DNA of 64,000 nt. Source: Chimonanthus salicifolius (lineage: Eukaryota > Streptophyta > Magnoliopsida > Laurales > Calycanthaceae). The position numbers and the translations under genes are program-made. This document shows positions 43,312 through 54,478 of this stretch, in pieces. The stretch is taken from NCBI GenBank assembly GCA_013350335.1, contig CM023538.1, positions 59,137,080 through 59,201,079 of the forward strand, given 5' to 3'. The notes under the pieces are model-generated. The model was not told the DNA's origin, did not search any database, and saw only the letters and a program-made list of their open reading frames with translations. Positions within the stretch are counted from its first letter, which is position 1. The number at the start of each line of letters is the position of its first letter.

Positions 43312-46300
43312 CCCAAATTAGCCGGAAAATCGTCCGTTTCAACGTAAAATGGAGCATTCTCAATCGGGTTTTGCTCTTCCGACGCTTCTTTCGCTTCATA
43401 TGGGACCGAATTCTCATGTGTTCTGTCGGAAAACAGACCCGGTATGTCCGGTTGCCGCACTGTCCGTCTTCGCCACCACCTTCATTCCCTGAGCCCGACT
43501 CGTTGCCCGTCGACCCTCCCTCGACATGGAGTGACTTCGACGGAGATGCCGACTTGGTGGCTCTGAAGATCAGCCTTTTGGGTGACTGCCAGATTGGGAA
43601 AACAAGTTTCATGGTCAGAACATTTCTGGGTCTAATTCATTTTCAATATATAATCACTCAATTTCTTGATTTTTATAATTTTCTTTTATTTTTATAGATT
43701 AAGTATGTCGGGGATGTAGAAGAACAGAGGTCATTACAGACGACAGGACTGAATCTAATGGATAAAATCCTGTTCATTAGAGGCGCCCGGATCGCCTTTA
43801 GCATTTGGGACGTCGGAGGTTCGTCGATTTTACATTAATTTTTTTTTTTTTTACGGTCAGAAAACCGTCTCATATTTGAATGATTTTCTCAGGTGATCAT
43901 CAATACCTTGATCATGTTCCTCTCGCTTGTAAGGACGCCGCGGCGATTTTGATCATGTTTGATCTTACCAGTAGATGCACCCTAAATAGGTTAGTCTTGT
44001 TTAAATTAATTTGTTTGCTTAAAAATAGATTTAGTACTGATTGGCATATATAAACTGGAATTTTCAGTAATTAAAGAAAATGATTAAGACTTCTTACTTA
44101 ATCAGAACTGAAAATAGAAACTGTATTTCTCACATCTCTGCCACTGAGATAAGATTTCAGTCATTTCTTCCTAAATGGTCCTGTAATTTGAAATAAAATA
44201 AGATTTTTTTTTCTAAATTTTAATCCATTTTAAGTACTTCGATCATTCAGAAAAACACAATATTTTGGAAATATTTATTTTTAAATGTATTCTGATACTG
44301 AAAATGTTTGTATGATATTTTAGATACGAATTGAATTTTTTTTCTAAAATAGTAGTATATGTGTCCAATGGTACTGAGATAGAAATTTCTTGAAATTAAG
44401 AAGGAAAGAAATGAAAATATGACTTTTTAATTACGTCAATGTGCCATTTTACTTTTATAAAAGGGCTCATATATAAATTATAAGAAATGATTTAATGCTA
44501 AAGTTTTATATCTAAATTTTTTAATTTTTTTATTAATAAATGGTAGATATGTAGGGCAGGACATGATTTTATTATGTTTAAGTATCTTATACTTGATTAT
44601 TTTTATGAATTGTTATATTAATTGGCATTTTTTAAATAAAACCTGTTTTGTACTCATGAGCTGCCACTTGGCTCGGTATTGTGTCGATTCGGATAAGTTG
44701 TTTGAGTCGACTCATTTTGATAAAATTTTGAGTTGAGTGAGTGAATGAATTATATTAAATTAAATTAAAAAGTTTATCTAAATTATTCAAAAGATTATTC
44801 TTTTCTAATCTGAATGGAATTCAGATTCTGCTTTTAATTTGATTCTAATGCTTGGAACTTTATTAAAAATGTAGTGTTATTGGTTGGTATCAACATGCAA
44901 GGAAATGGAATCAGGTACTGAAATTTCCCTTTCTTTATCTTTTTTACTTTGGCCCTTTTTTTAACTTTTTTTTTTCTTTTTTAATGTGAAATGTCTAAAA
45001 TAGACACCACATGAAGGTTCCATTTGTGTCTCATTTTTTTTTTTTAAATTTAAAAATTTGTGACTTCTGTTTAAAATTTTAAAAATACTAATTTCAATTT
45101 TTTTTTCTTGTAGACTGGCATCCCTATTTTAATTGGAACCAAATTCGATGATTTTGTTCATCTACCTCTTAACTTGCAGTGGGCAATTGTGAATCAGGTA
45201 CGATATTTTCATAATTTAAGTTAGTACAAATTTTTTTTTATATATATCTAGTTGTAAGAATTCTGCCAATAAAAATTAAAAAAAAAATTGCTTCCTATAC
45301 TTATATATATCTAAACTATATGGGTCCATTTTGATAAAGGAAAAATATGAAAATATATGACATTTTCCTTCTTTTTCTTATTTAGTATACACAAAGCAGG
45401 CCTCACTTTTCATGTTTCCTTTTAATAAAAATCAAATTCCCTCTAAGGAGGAAGAGAACTCTTTTTTCCATGAGGTTGGGTGATGATTTCGTGTATATAT
45501 AAAATTAATTTTAATATAAGATGAAAATATTTATATAATTCAAAAATAAAAATAAAAATCTCAATTTCATTGTTTAAGCCTTAAGAAATTATGTATAATT
45601 ATAACCAGAGTATTCAAATCTTTTAGAGCATCCGATTAATTTTTAAGATATGTACAAATCTCTTTAGAATAATTTTACGATCAGTAGCTATTAAATATAG
45701 AGTGAGAATCGAACACCCATTTGAATTAAAAATTATATATTTTTCATAATAAATTATCTATTGATCCAATTCTGCTTGAAGCATTTTTAATTGCTGCTTT
45801 AATTTCAAAGCAGCAGAGCCTCTGTTTTTTCAATTTTGAAAGCATCCAGCGGTAGAAGCTCTCTCTTTTGCAGTAACCCTTTATGGGCACTACATCCTAT
45901 AAACAGGATAAGAATCCTGGCCTGCCAGGATTCCATGGAATTTAAATATTGAACAAATTATTATTTTAATCTATGATTTAATTAAAATATCAGTAAAATA
46001 TCAGTTAATGTTTCCGTCATCAGTACGATGCTTAACATGTTGACTAATAATAATATGTCAGATCATTTAAAAAAAAATCTTTTAGATATTTTAAATATAA
46101 ACAGATATTTAAATTATGTGGTAAAAAAACAAAAATTGAACTGTTCCAATTATCTAAACCATCCAATTAATAAATTAATAGCATTGACCAAGAATGGTTT
46201 AATATTCCACATTCAATTTCTGGGAAGAAAAGTCATTGATCATTGATGCACAGTGTCAGAACGTAAATATTATTTTGATATATATTAATTTTAAATTTTA

Positions 46301-48689
46301 AGGAATTGGTGTGTCGGCTAAAAATCTAGTTTAGGAAATGGAAGTCGGGAGTTTCAATCTTATCTTATTTCAAAGTGTCACTTTCGATAGTTTTACTTGG
46401 TGTATATAGACCAAGGAATTTCGTGAGTTCCACGATCGAGATATCTAGGCTGATACGTATTCGTATCGATCAGAGATAAAAAAATTCAACTGATACAGCT
46501 GAGATCTCAGTCTTTTTTACTTTTTATTTAAAAAAAAATACAAATATCAGTGTGGGCCCTGTCGATATCTCGGCTGATATTTATATTTTTAAATTTTTTT
46601 TAAAAACAACTTTTTAAATGATTTTTTTTTAAAAAAAAGGCCACCAAGATTTTCAAAAAAAAATTGAGGAGAGAAAAATCTTGGCTGAAAATTCAGATGC
46701 CTGAATTTTCAACCCCTGATGTAGATAGATAGACTTACACACGCTTCAAGAACTAGTCAAATACTCTAAAAGACTCTTGACACCTCAATCAATATATATA
46801 TATATATACACGCCTAATTATTGTTGTTCATAAAATACTTAAAAAGGTGAGATCATCTTTATTTTTAATGTTAAAGACACACTTACTCAAATGATAAAAA
46901 TGAAGGCTAATTTTGTATTTCTAACATATTTAAATATATTTAATATTTTATTATCTTAAAAAGGTAGTACAGTTAAAAATTAAAAAATAGAATATACTTT
47001 TGTGGTTAATTTTAAAAATAACTTATTAAATTTAATGTTTTAAAGGTGGCCCACTAGGATTAAGGGTGAGATTGAGGGTGGCCCAACTAAGGTGAGCCAC
47101 TTGGTTCTTGATAGTAATTATTTTGTCCTATTAATAAGAGTTAAAAGCCCAAATGCGAGTCATGTAGACCACCCACAAAACTCACTCATGGTTAAGAAAG
47201 TGAAGGGTTTCATTTTTTGCGAAGTAAAGACAAAGATTGAGAAAACAATAGGAAAAAGATGGCCTGCCAAACTTTTCCACAAAGACGACTTGGAGTCTCT
47301 TGTTAGTCAATTTTGGGCAAAAGAATACCATTGACTCGTATAAATGCATGTAAAAGGAATTTGAGCTGAATTGACTCAATTAAATGCAAAGTCTGAAGAA
47401 ATATAAAAAATATATTGTTATTTTTTTTTCCTTAAATTTAGGTAAAAATAGATCAAACTATCGGGTAAAGTCAAGTCATGCTCAATAATTTATTTATTTT
47501 GAATTTTACATGTGGAAAACTGTATGATACCTAGCGTAAAACTTCCACAGATGAGTCCACTATCTTTAGGGCATACAAAGATTAGGTTTTATATTTTCCT
47601 AACCTACTTGAGTTTCAGCCCTGGCCCAGCGACATTTAGTGTCCCATGCCTCTTAAACCACTCCTTTTTTTATAACCAAGATATCTAGACCATTTAGAGC
47701 ATCCGACTAATACTCGAAACATGTGCAAACCTCCTTAACTATCTATCGAATAACTCTGCAAGGAGTAGTCCTTTAGAATTGAACGCTCTGGGCCTCACAC
47801 ACGGTCTGCACGGCTTTTAATTGGCGAGCCAATCCACTATTGCTCTCAAAAGGCCTCATGCTAGATAAAGGAAGGTTACCACTTATATACTACGGAATTT
47901 CTAACGCAACTAGTAATGTGAGACTTTTTCCTCCATAAGCACGTTAAGACAAGATATTATAATCTACCCTCTTTAAAGCCAGAGCCATCTCCGGCTCTGC
48001 ACACACAACAACCAAGCACACATCCTCAAGCGGAGAGTTGAACAATTCTCTGATACTATTTATAACAACCCATCCCACTAACATGATATTGTCCGCTCAA
48101 GGCCTCACACACAAACGAACTTCTACCTTTTTAGATGGATTTTTAGCCATCATTCCAACTACTTTGAATTATTTCTTAAACCACTCTTAAATTAAAATTA
48201 TAAAGAGCTACTTTTCTCATACAGTCATATGGGCCTCTCTTAACTAGTGTGGGGTGTATGTTGGTCCAAATAATCTACTTAATAGTTTTCAATGTTCCTG
48301 TAGAAGTCACATCGTTGATTCAATGATTGAACATTTGAATTATTTTACATACAAATAATGTTTTCCATTAATCCTTTATTTATAATGGGTTCCACACGGC
48401 TACATGAAATTTCGTTCTTCCTCATTACTTTAGAATGTTTCTTGAAAAAGTTTGTGAAAATTAGATAAGGTTTCCTCAACTTTATCAAATTAACTTGTCC
48501 TTTCTCCTTTTTCTTTTCCAACAGGCAAGAACATATGCAAGGGCCATGGATGCTCCTCTCTTCTTTTCAAGTGCAACCCACAACATAAATGTGAACAAGA
48601 TCTTCAAATTCATCACTGCCAAGCTCTTTAATTTGCCATGGAAAATTGAAAGAAATTTGACAATTGGAGAACCCATCATTGACTTTTAA
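43308..48689 (+). CDS. SGP1: Spg1/Tem1-type small GTPase (septum-promoting GTP-binding protein 1-like), six exons
   Basis: Exons read as 43308-43613, 43698-43818, 43893-43989, 44875-44914, 45114-45197 and 48525-48689. All introns are GT/AG, and the frame closes at 271 codons (270 aa). After an N-terminal extension of about 85 residues (basic at first, then Pro/Ser-rich) come the G-domain motifs: P-loop GDCQIGKT (92-99), TTGLNLMDK, switch II WDVGGDHQ, a divergent G4 GTKFDDF in place of NKxD, and G5 SSATHNINVNKIFKFI. The C terminus LPWKIERNLTIGEPIIDF is a plant SGP signature and has no prenylation Cys box. Family knowledge: yeast Spg1/Tem1 start the septation/mitotic-exit kinase cascade; plant SGP proteins are thought to act with MAP4K-like kinases at cell division. 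Intron 5 (45198-48524) is loaded with SINEs, a hAT element and a retroelement relic. A short upstream ORF ends on the start codon. Confidence 0.93.
43990..44874 (+). other. GTPase intron 3 (885 bp)
   Basis: Phase 2. AT-rich; a GAGTCGACTCA-type patch at 44685-44745 recalls the subterminal words of the 40547 hAT family, but no ends are visible. Confidence 0.8.
45605..45735 (-). mobile_element. SINE family B in GTPase intron 5
   Basis: TTTTAGAGCATCCGATTAAT, AGATATGTACAAATCTCTTT, GAGTGAGAATCGAACACCC (B box) in minus orientation; head missing. Confidence 0.65.
46305..46792 (+). mobile_element. SINE family B in GTPase intron 5, split by a hAT insertion
   Basis: The 5' part 46305-46411 (GGAAGTCGGGAGTTTCAATC, CACTTTCGATAGTTTTACTTGG) continues after the insertion at 46727 (ACTTACACACGCTTC, AATACTCTAAAAGAC, CTTGACACCTCAATC). 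Confidence 0.65.
46412..46718. mobile_element. hAT MITE of the GGCCGATAT family, decayed, nested in a SINE
   Basis: Starts CAAGGAATTTCG and ends TTTTCAACCCCTG, flanked by ATATAGAC (46404-46411) / ATGTAGAT (46719-46726), 6 of 8 alike. Words GGCTGATACG, CAGCTGAGATC and TCGGCTGATATT are C-to-T style decays of GGCCGATAT. 307 bp, close in size to the 289-bp type copy. Confidence 0.7.
47508..47605 (-). mobile_element. SINE family A fragment
   Basis: ACATGTGGAAAACTGTATGA, GAGTCCACTATCTTTAGGG and CAAAGATTAGGTTTT are the family 3' half in minus orientation; the tRNA-like head is lost. Confidence 0.5.
47672..47785 (-). mobile_element. SINE family B fragment cut by a retroelement relic
   Basis: TAACCAAGATATCTAGACC, TAGAGCATCCGACTAATAC and ACATGTGCAAACCTCC match the 3' half of the family; it stops where the TRIM relic begins. 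Confidence 0.6.
47786..48115 (-). mobile_element. Old TRIM retroelement relic in GTPase intron 5
   Basis: Diverged relative of the TRIM at 57428-57915: CTCTGGGCCTCACACACGG, CAAAAGGCCTCATGCTAG, a 3' LTR-like end ATATTATAATCTACCCTC, AGCCAGAGCCATCTCCGGC, then TCTCTGATACTATTTATAAC (decayed primer-binding site on the minus strand) and a partial second LTR. Many substitutions show it is far older than its sister. Confidence 0.75.
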
Positions 48690-48837
48690 GATCTATGTTT
48701 GTTGTATCCAGCATGCGATTTGTAAATAGGAAAAAAAAAAATGCATAGTTGGAAAGTAACTCGAATAGTTCAAAATAAAATCCAAAACAAGAAAAAGAAA
48801 AAGAAGAAGTTAGAAAATAAAAATCTATTAAGGGTTT

Positions 48838-48990
48838 TTTTTTAATCTCAATCACTTGATTAATCTTCGGGATATTTACAAGCCTCTTTATTCATTCGCA
48901 CAGAGTAACTTTACAGGAGGTAGAGTAGAAATTGAACTCAGAATACTCGCTTCTTGGAACATATTCTGGTCATCACTCAAACTCCTTTGA
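48838..48990 (-). mobile_element. SINE family B after the GTPase gene
   Basis: CTTCGGGATATTTACAAGCC, CGCACAGAGTAACTTTACAG, TAGAAATTGAACTCAG (B box) and TTCTGGTCATCACTC (head), minus orientation, starting about 150 bp after the stop codon and possibly in the 3' UTR. Confidence 0.7.
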
Positions 48991-49391
48991 ATTAAATCTA
49001 TTAAGAGTTTAAAATGAATTTTGATTTTGTCAACCCATTTTGTTGAATAGAATTGATGGGATGGTAAAACAAAAACTCAAGAGTGGTGTCTAAGATATTT
49101 TTGCACATCTCATCACAATCATATTCAAAATTATATTTAAATATCTAAATCACCATGAAATAATGAAAAAATTACATAGAGATGAAGCTTAAAAGTTTCT
49201 TGATTTTTTGTAAATTTTTTAGAATTTTTTGAAAAAAAATAGAAGTGAGAAAAGTATCATGTGGAAATTATCTCAGTAGCAAATTGCATCTTTATCATAT
49301 AGTGTTGTAGTACTAAATAATTTATGATGCTATTAATATGTGAATAAATAGATGATTATAATTTTATGGAATTAGATACTTTATATATATA

Positions 49392-49836
49392 GGGTGGCTA
49401 TTTAGACACTGTGATTTTCTATATCTCTTGTTTTGGGTTGTAGAGAAGGATTTTCAAACTTGTTTGTTTCTCTATCGATTCCTACAAATAATTTATCAAA
49501 ATTCATGTACTCTGAATTTTATGGACTGCGGGATTTATTTTAAGTGAAAATGGTATAGTTTTGAACTTGAAAAATCGTACTTAAAAAATTAAAATGGAAT
49601 ATTATTTTCCTTTAATTCTTTGAGTACGATTTTTTAAGTCTAAATTATACACTTTTCACTTTAAATCAGTCCTAAAGTTCATAAAGTTCAAATTAAATGA
49701 ATTTTGATACTTTATTTTTATAAATCAATTGAAAAATAGACTCATTTAAAAATCTCTCTCCATAATTCAAAAGATAGAAACACTTCGAATATGTGGGTTC
49801 TGAGAGTGGAATTTTACATTGACCGTCCGAACGGCC
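49392..49836. mobile_element. Relative of the 14184 Mutator-like hairpin element
   Basis: Starts GGGTGGCTATTTAGACACTG (compare GTCGGCTATATAGACACTCG) and ends GTCCGAACGGCC. Between lies one hairpin, 49487-49720, with the same arm words (ACTCTGAATTTTATGGA, TTTAAGTGAAAATGGTATAG, AAAAATCGTAC). It is shorter than the 14184 copy because it has one hairpin, not two. The TSD lies in TATATA sequence and cannot be fixed. Confidence 0.65.
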
Positions 49837-50636
49837 ATATATACTAACTTAGTCATTGAGCAAAGACGTGTTGCACATGACAATTTTTTAAATAAAACGA
49901 CACAAATAAACTAGACGGTGTTGACTCCTTATCTTTGACTGAAACTCTAGAAGCCACTTGTAGCCTTGTAGGATTGAAAAGGATGTTTTCCAAATTATTT
50001 CCTAAATATGATAGTGAAGTGTGTAGTTATTTATTATTTATTTTAAATTGGCTCATTGTGAGTTGGATGAATTTTTTTATTGAATTTTTTTTATTTCATT
50101 TTTCTTATGCTTATTATTATAAATTAGATTTGTATCCAATTTGAGTTCATTTTCAAGTATATTCATTATTGAATAAAACTTAAAGTTATATCAATGATCA
50201 TTTGACAAACTCTTTATAAAAATTTCAAATCAATTTATCCCCATTATATAGAATAAGTTCTATAAAAAATTAAGTCATAGCAAATCTATTTATAAAAAAT
50301 AATTTGTAGTACATGTATTCCACATAATTCGACACAAAAGGCCATGGAGGAATGAAACCATATTCTATGGATTGTTATTGATAAAGACAGTATTTGTTTA
50401 GTAGCTATAGATACTATAAATAGGTATTTGATATTTTTAATGTTGTGTATTTATTTAGGGATAGCAATTGGTCAAGTTGAATTCGACAACCACCTTATTT
50501 TTAAGCTTTTAATTAGGTTCAATTATTTTTAATATTATTTATTAAATAAATTTAGATAAACTCAACTCATTTAAACTTCACTTAACTTTTGTTTTATTTT
50601 TTAAATTTATCGTCACAATCATTAAAGGCCACTATT

Positions 50637-50790
50637 TTTTTAAAGACCAAGATATCTAAGCGTTTCACCTGCACACGAACTAAGTAAAGAATTAAAGAGA
50701 GCGACTCTTTTTGTGTTGATGATGACTTATTCCAAGACTTCCCACAAATAAGGTTGGGAATTGACCATCAAGTTAATCTCTTATGATTAT
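50637..50790 (-). mobile_element. SINE family B fragment
   Basis: AAAGACCAAGATATCTAAGC, CTGCACACGAACTAAGTAAA and TTGACCATCAAG in minus orientation; strongly decayed. 49840-50636 contains nothing else recognised. Confidence 0.45.
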
Positions 50791-50835
50791 TAAAGGCCAT
50801 TATCTCAGTTTGATTTTACAAATTATTATTCTTCT

Positions 50836-51111
50836 TCAATTGATCCTATAATAAATCTTACGACCAATTATTTTACAATCTAGTATGTCCTTTACCTGTT
50901 CGCTCCACGATTTTAGTGGGCAGCCTCTCCCCCTAATGCCTTGAATATGTAATCTCTCAACTATAGGTATAGGAATCGTCTCTATTCTTATACAAGCATG
51001 ATTAGACCACCTCGAATGAGTTTCTCTCAATTTATCATCTATTAAAACTATTTTTAAACTACATGTGATGTATTTGTTCATAACTCTATCATTTAAAGTT
51101 AATCTACTCAT
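50836..51111 (-). pseudogene. Relic of a LINE-type reverse transcriptase C-terminus
   Basis: The open frame contains VERLHIQGIRGRGCPLKSW and a following SEQVKDIL, which resemble the conserved RRPxxxxVRRxxxxxxxxRGRGRPKKTW tail seen in many plant non-LTR retroelement proteins. No catalytic part of the enzyme is present. 51112-52027 shows nothing recognised. Confidence 0.5.
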
Positions 51112-52027
51112 TTAACATATCATACGCATGTCACCAATTTTAACTTTATTTACTTTTTTTCTAACACTCTACTGTATAAAACATAATACATTTAATAATT
51201 ATTTTATAAAATCACCTTTTTAGGAGAAAGTGAACTCTTTTATCACAAAAACCCAATTAATCTTTATATTTTGTCCATCCACTTTCATTTTATTTATTAT
51301 ATCCAAATCAAAATCTTAAGAGATTCTACCAATTGATAAATTTATTCTCAAATACCCATTAAAATTGGATTCAAGTTAGATTTACTGGCTTACATATTTT
51401 ACAATTTAACTCAACCTAAATCTCTAGTAACTTAGATTTGTCGCCATTAATAAAATATATTATCATGCTTTCAAAAATCAACTGATAAGATTGGGCGAAG
51501 ACCAAGTAAGGGATAGAACACTAATTTCCCTATTATTATACTAACAACTCGAGCATCTACCGAAACGTGTCAAGGACTTAGATAGCTTTCCAAGAATATA
51601 AAGACAATGAGCACAATCAATGTCACTTTTCACGAAGGGTTAGGCTGGCGGGACATGTTTACTTGTATATGTCGAGACATGCTGTTAAATGATTGACAGA
51701 TTTTAAATAATTAGATTTATTTAATATATTATTATATAAATACGAAGTATATAAAGTTTCACTACTAATTAATAATTTAATTTATATAATATTAACTTTT
51801 AAATTTTGATAAGTACATACTCATTAGTTTTTAAAAATTTAAAATTAAGAGATAAAATGATCAGATGGAGATAAAACTTCCTACAGAATTTACTCACACG
51901 GTCTTCTTTATATTAAATTCAATTATGTAAACTCCAAGATCCATTAGATAGTATGTCTCATTAAAGAATCAATAAACAAGTTTCTGTAGAATTTTTCTTA
52001 ATACCGTAAAAGAAAACATTTTTTTAT

Positions 52028-52320
52028 AACCAAGGTGTAAGGTGTTCTGTGTGTCTAAGATTCTTAGATCACTTAACTAATCCTCAAGGCATGTGCAAGT
52101 CTTTCTACCAACATATGCATTTTTTTTATGACTAACGTGTAAGGTGTTAAGGGTGTCTAGGACTGTTAGAGCACGCGATTAATCCTTAGAGCATGTGTAA
52201 GTCTCTATACCCATACACACTGAGTAACTGTACATATAGTGGCTCTTTAAAATAGAGTGAGAATTGAACTCAAGATCTCACTTCTTAAAACGGGTTCATA
52301 ACCATCACTTCAACCCTAAA
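52028..52320 (-). mobile_element. Two SINE family B copies in tandem (first truncated)
   Basis: TATAACCAAGGTGTAAGGTG at about 52025 begins a copy that breaks off near 52115. TATGACTAACGTGTAAGGTG at about 52127 begins a second that runs through CATACACACTGAGTAACTG, GAGTGAGAATTGAACTC (B box) and ACGGGTTCATAACCATCAC. Both in minus orientation. Confidence 0.7.
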
Positions 52321-52789
52321 ACGGGTTCATAACAATCATTTCTCAGTCATCTACCATCCGTTAAGTTCCTCCCATCCTTAGTTTCTTCCTACACTTAAAA
52401 AGGATATTCAAATACCCTAATTTGAGCCTACTCGTAGGAAGAAAATTTGTGTTTTGATTTAAGAATAGTTTTTTGGTGAATATTTTACTTGTGTGGTAGT
52501 CATTTGTTTTTCCTTTTTTTTCTTTGATACATATAAATTCATAGAACAAAACCCTATCTAATTTTGACATATTTCAAGTTACGCTTATAGTTAGTAGGTC
52601 CAAGCCCCATGAATCGTCAAATTGCAAAAAAAAAACCCATATATATGTACATCAAATCCATTTTCCTTTTATTTTTAAAAAAATAGTGAAGTTCGTAAAA
52701 AACTAATGATTTAAGACATGGGGAAACTGCCATGACTTCTTGTTTTAAGGACGCGTAGTGATTTTTTATATATTTTATTTTATTAACGT

Positions 52790-52942
52790 GTGGAAAATTC
52801 AGATAAGTCCTACTAAAATTCGTATGGATGAGCTCACCATCTCTAAGGTACACCAAAATTAGGCTATGGGGGTTCGAACCCGTAACCTCTTGCTTCCTGA
52901 GATGAAACAGGAGGCAATTAATTGAGCTACATACATGTAGAT
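52790..52942 (-). mobile_element. SINE family A with a perfect tRNA-like B box
   Basis: On the minus strand: TGTAGCTCAATTAATTGCC (A box), TTACGGGTTCGAACCCCC (B box GGTTCGAACCC), CTAATTTTGGTGTACC, GAATTTTCCACACG. The B box is intact, so pol III transcription is possible. Confidence 0.8.
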
Positions 52943-53383
52943 AGAGTAAGTAAATAGATGTAAGTAGAAACTAAATTTGAAGTTGAAATTTAATCCACTT
53001 GTATCCCATTCATGTTTACTTTCAATTTGAATGATTAAATATTTAATAAACTCAAATAGAGGGGCTCCAGCTTTTAAAAATTAAACGGGCTAAGTTAGAG
53101 GAAGGTTCAGGCTTAATCCGACCTCCGAATAGGCCTATTTAGATCAAGCCATTAGGTTGCATGTGCTTTTGGGCTGGGTTCATGATGAAGGTCTAGGTCA
53201 ATTTTTTAATCTTTCAAGACTTCCAACAAAAATTCAATGGAGAAGTTCAAATATGGCTTAAGTTGAATTAGAAATCCAAATTTGAAATCAGATCTCGTTT
53301 GAGCCCAAACACCAATTGAAAATTTACTCAAAATCAGGAAAAGTAAATTTCAACTTGAAAAAATACAAAAAATCTAACTCAAG

Positions 53384-53590
53384 AGAGGGTTAGCTTAACG
53401 GTCAAGAAGCTCCTCATGAAGGGACGTTTTGAGTTTGATTCATCCTCAATATCTTTCTGAGCCACTCTCCGTAGTTACTTACATGATGTGTGTGGAATTG
53501 AGAGGCTTGCATATGCCTTAAGGACTAATCGGGTTAAAATATCACCTATCCAAATACAGTTGAGACTGCTGGACGCCTTGGACATAAAAA
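53384..53590 (+). mobile_element. SINE family B, near full length
   Basis: TTAACGGTCAAGAAGCTCC (head), TTTTGAGTTTGATTCATCC (B box), CACTCTCCGTAGTTACTTAC, GATGTGTGTGGAATTGAGAG, GACGCCTTGGACATAAAAAA. A family-A fragment (ACATATGAAAAACCGTAGGA) is at about 53886-53935. 52943-53383 and 53936-54340 hold nothing else. Confidence 0.7.
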
Positions 53591-54345
53591 AAACCACCAA
53601 AAATCCAATTTCTCTCTAAAATAAAAGTTTAAGGATCGAAATCTGTAGATTCAATTGAATCTAAAATTATTTTACCACAGTTTAAATTTAATCTAATGAG
53701 AAATCAAACTATAAATCAGAAGAACAACAAAGAGAACTAGAACCATCCTTGCACACTAATTGAAAACCCAAATTTGAGTGTGCTTTAGATTCGCTTAAAC
53801 ACCTTTATGTATATTAACTTTTTTAAAAATATTTACAACATTACCGTCCATAAATGAATGCCATATGACATCTTTTTTTTTTTAAATAAAATTTACATAT
53901 GAAAAACCGTAGGATACTAATAAGGATTTCGTAACTTTTCTCTCTTTTTTAAGATATAGGACTTATAATTCAACATTTAGAGGCCCAAAATTCATAAATG
54001 AGTCTTTAGATTCATGTACTAGGCTCATGAGCTTCTATTTAAACAATTTCAATCTAATTGGATGAAAGAAATTAATAATTGGAATTTCCAAATCGACTTA
54101 CTTGTAATAAGGGTCCTTTGGAGAAAATTAGATGTGCCTACATAATCCTGATGGGCTCGGGCTATTAACAAAGTATTTGAAGAAATTAGCCAGCACCAGT
54201 TTACAATAAAGACTGTATAAACTTTTTAGAGAGCTACAAGTAAAGAATTTTAAATTAATAAATTAAAATAAAGGACTATCCTTATAGTTATTACAGACTA
54301 CTTTCTTAAGCATTAGCCTGAACCCATTCTAAAAGGGCTCAAATT

Positions 54346-54365
54346 TGGGCTGGAACACGAGCCCA
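54346..54365. promoter_or_regulatory. Paired site-II-like elements before the pseudouridine synthase gene
   Basis: GGGCT within TTTGGGCTGG (about 54345-54351) and AGCCCA (54360-54365) form an inverted TGGGCY pair about 115 bp before the start codon. Site II motifs are common in promoters of plant nuclear genes for organellar and ribosome functions. Functional only if transcription starts between here and 54479. Confidence 0.35.
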
Positions 54366-54478
54366 TGGGTCCATTTCTTGTCCACGAGGAGCCCTATGAA
54401 AATATGTTATGTTGCAGTATTCAGAATTTCAGATACAGAGGGATATTCAGAAACAGAGGGAGGAGCTCCCCAACGAAG

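Noticed and set aside
47092..47334. An 80-codon frame in GTPase intron 5 with a Lys-rich protein
   Set aside because: No recognisable domain, no splice context, and it lies among SINEs and other transposon debris.
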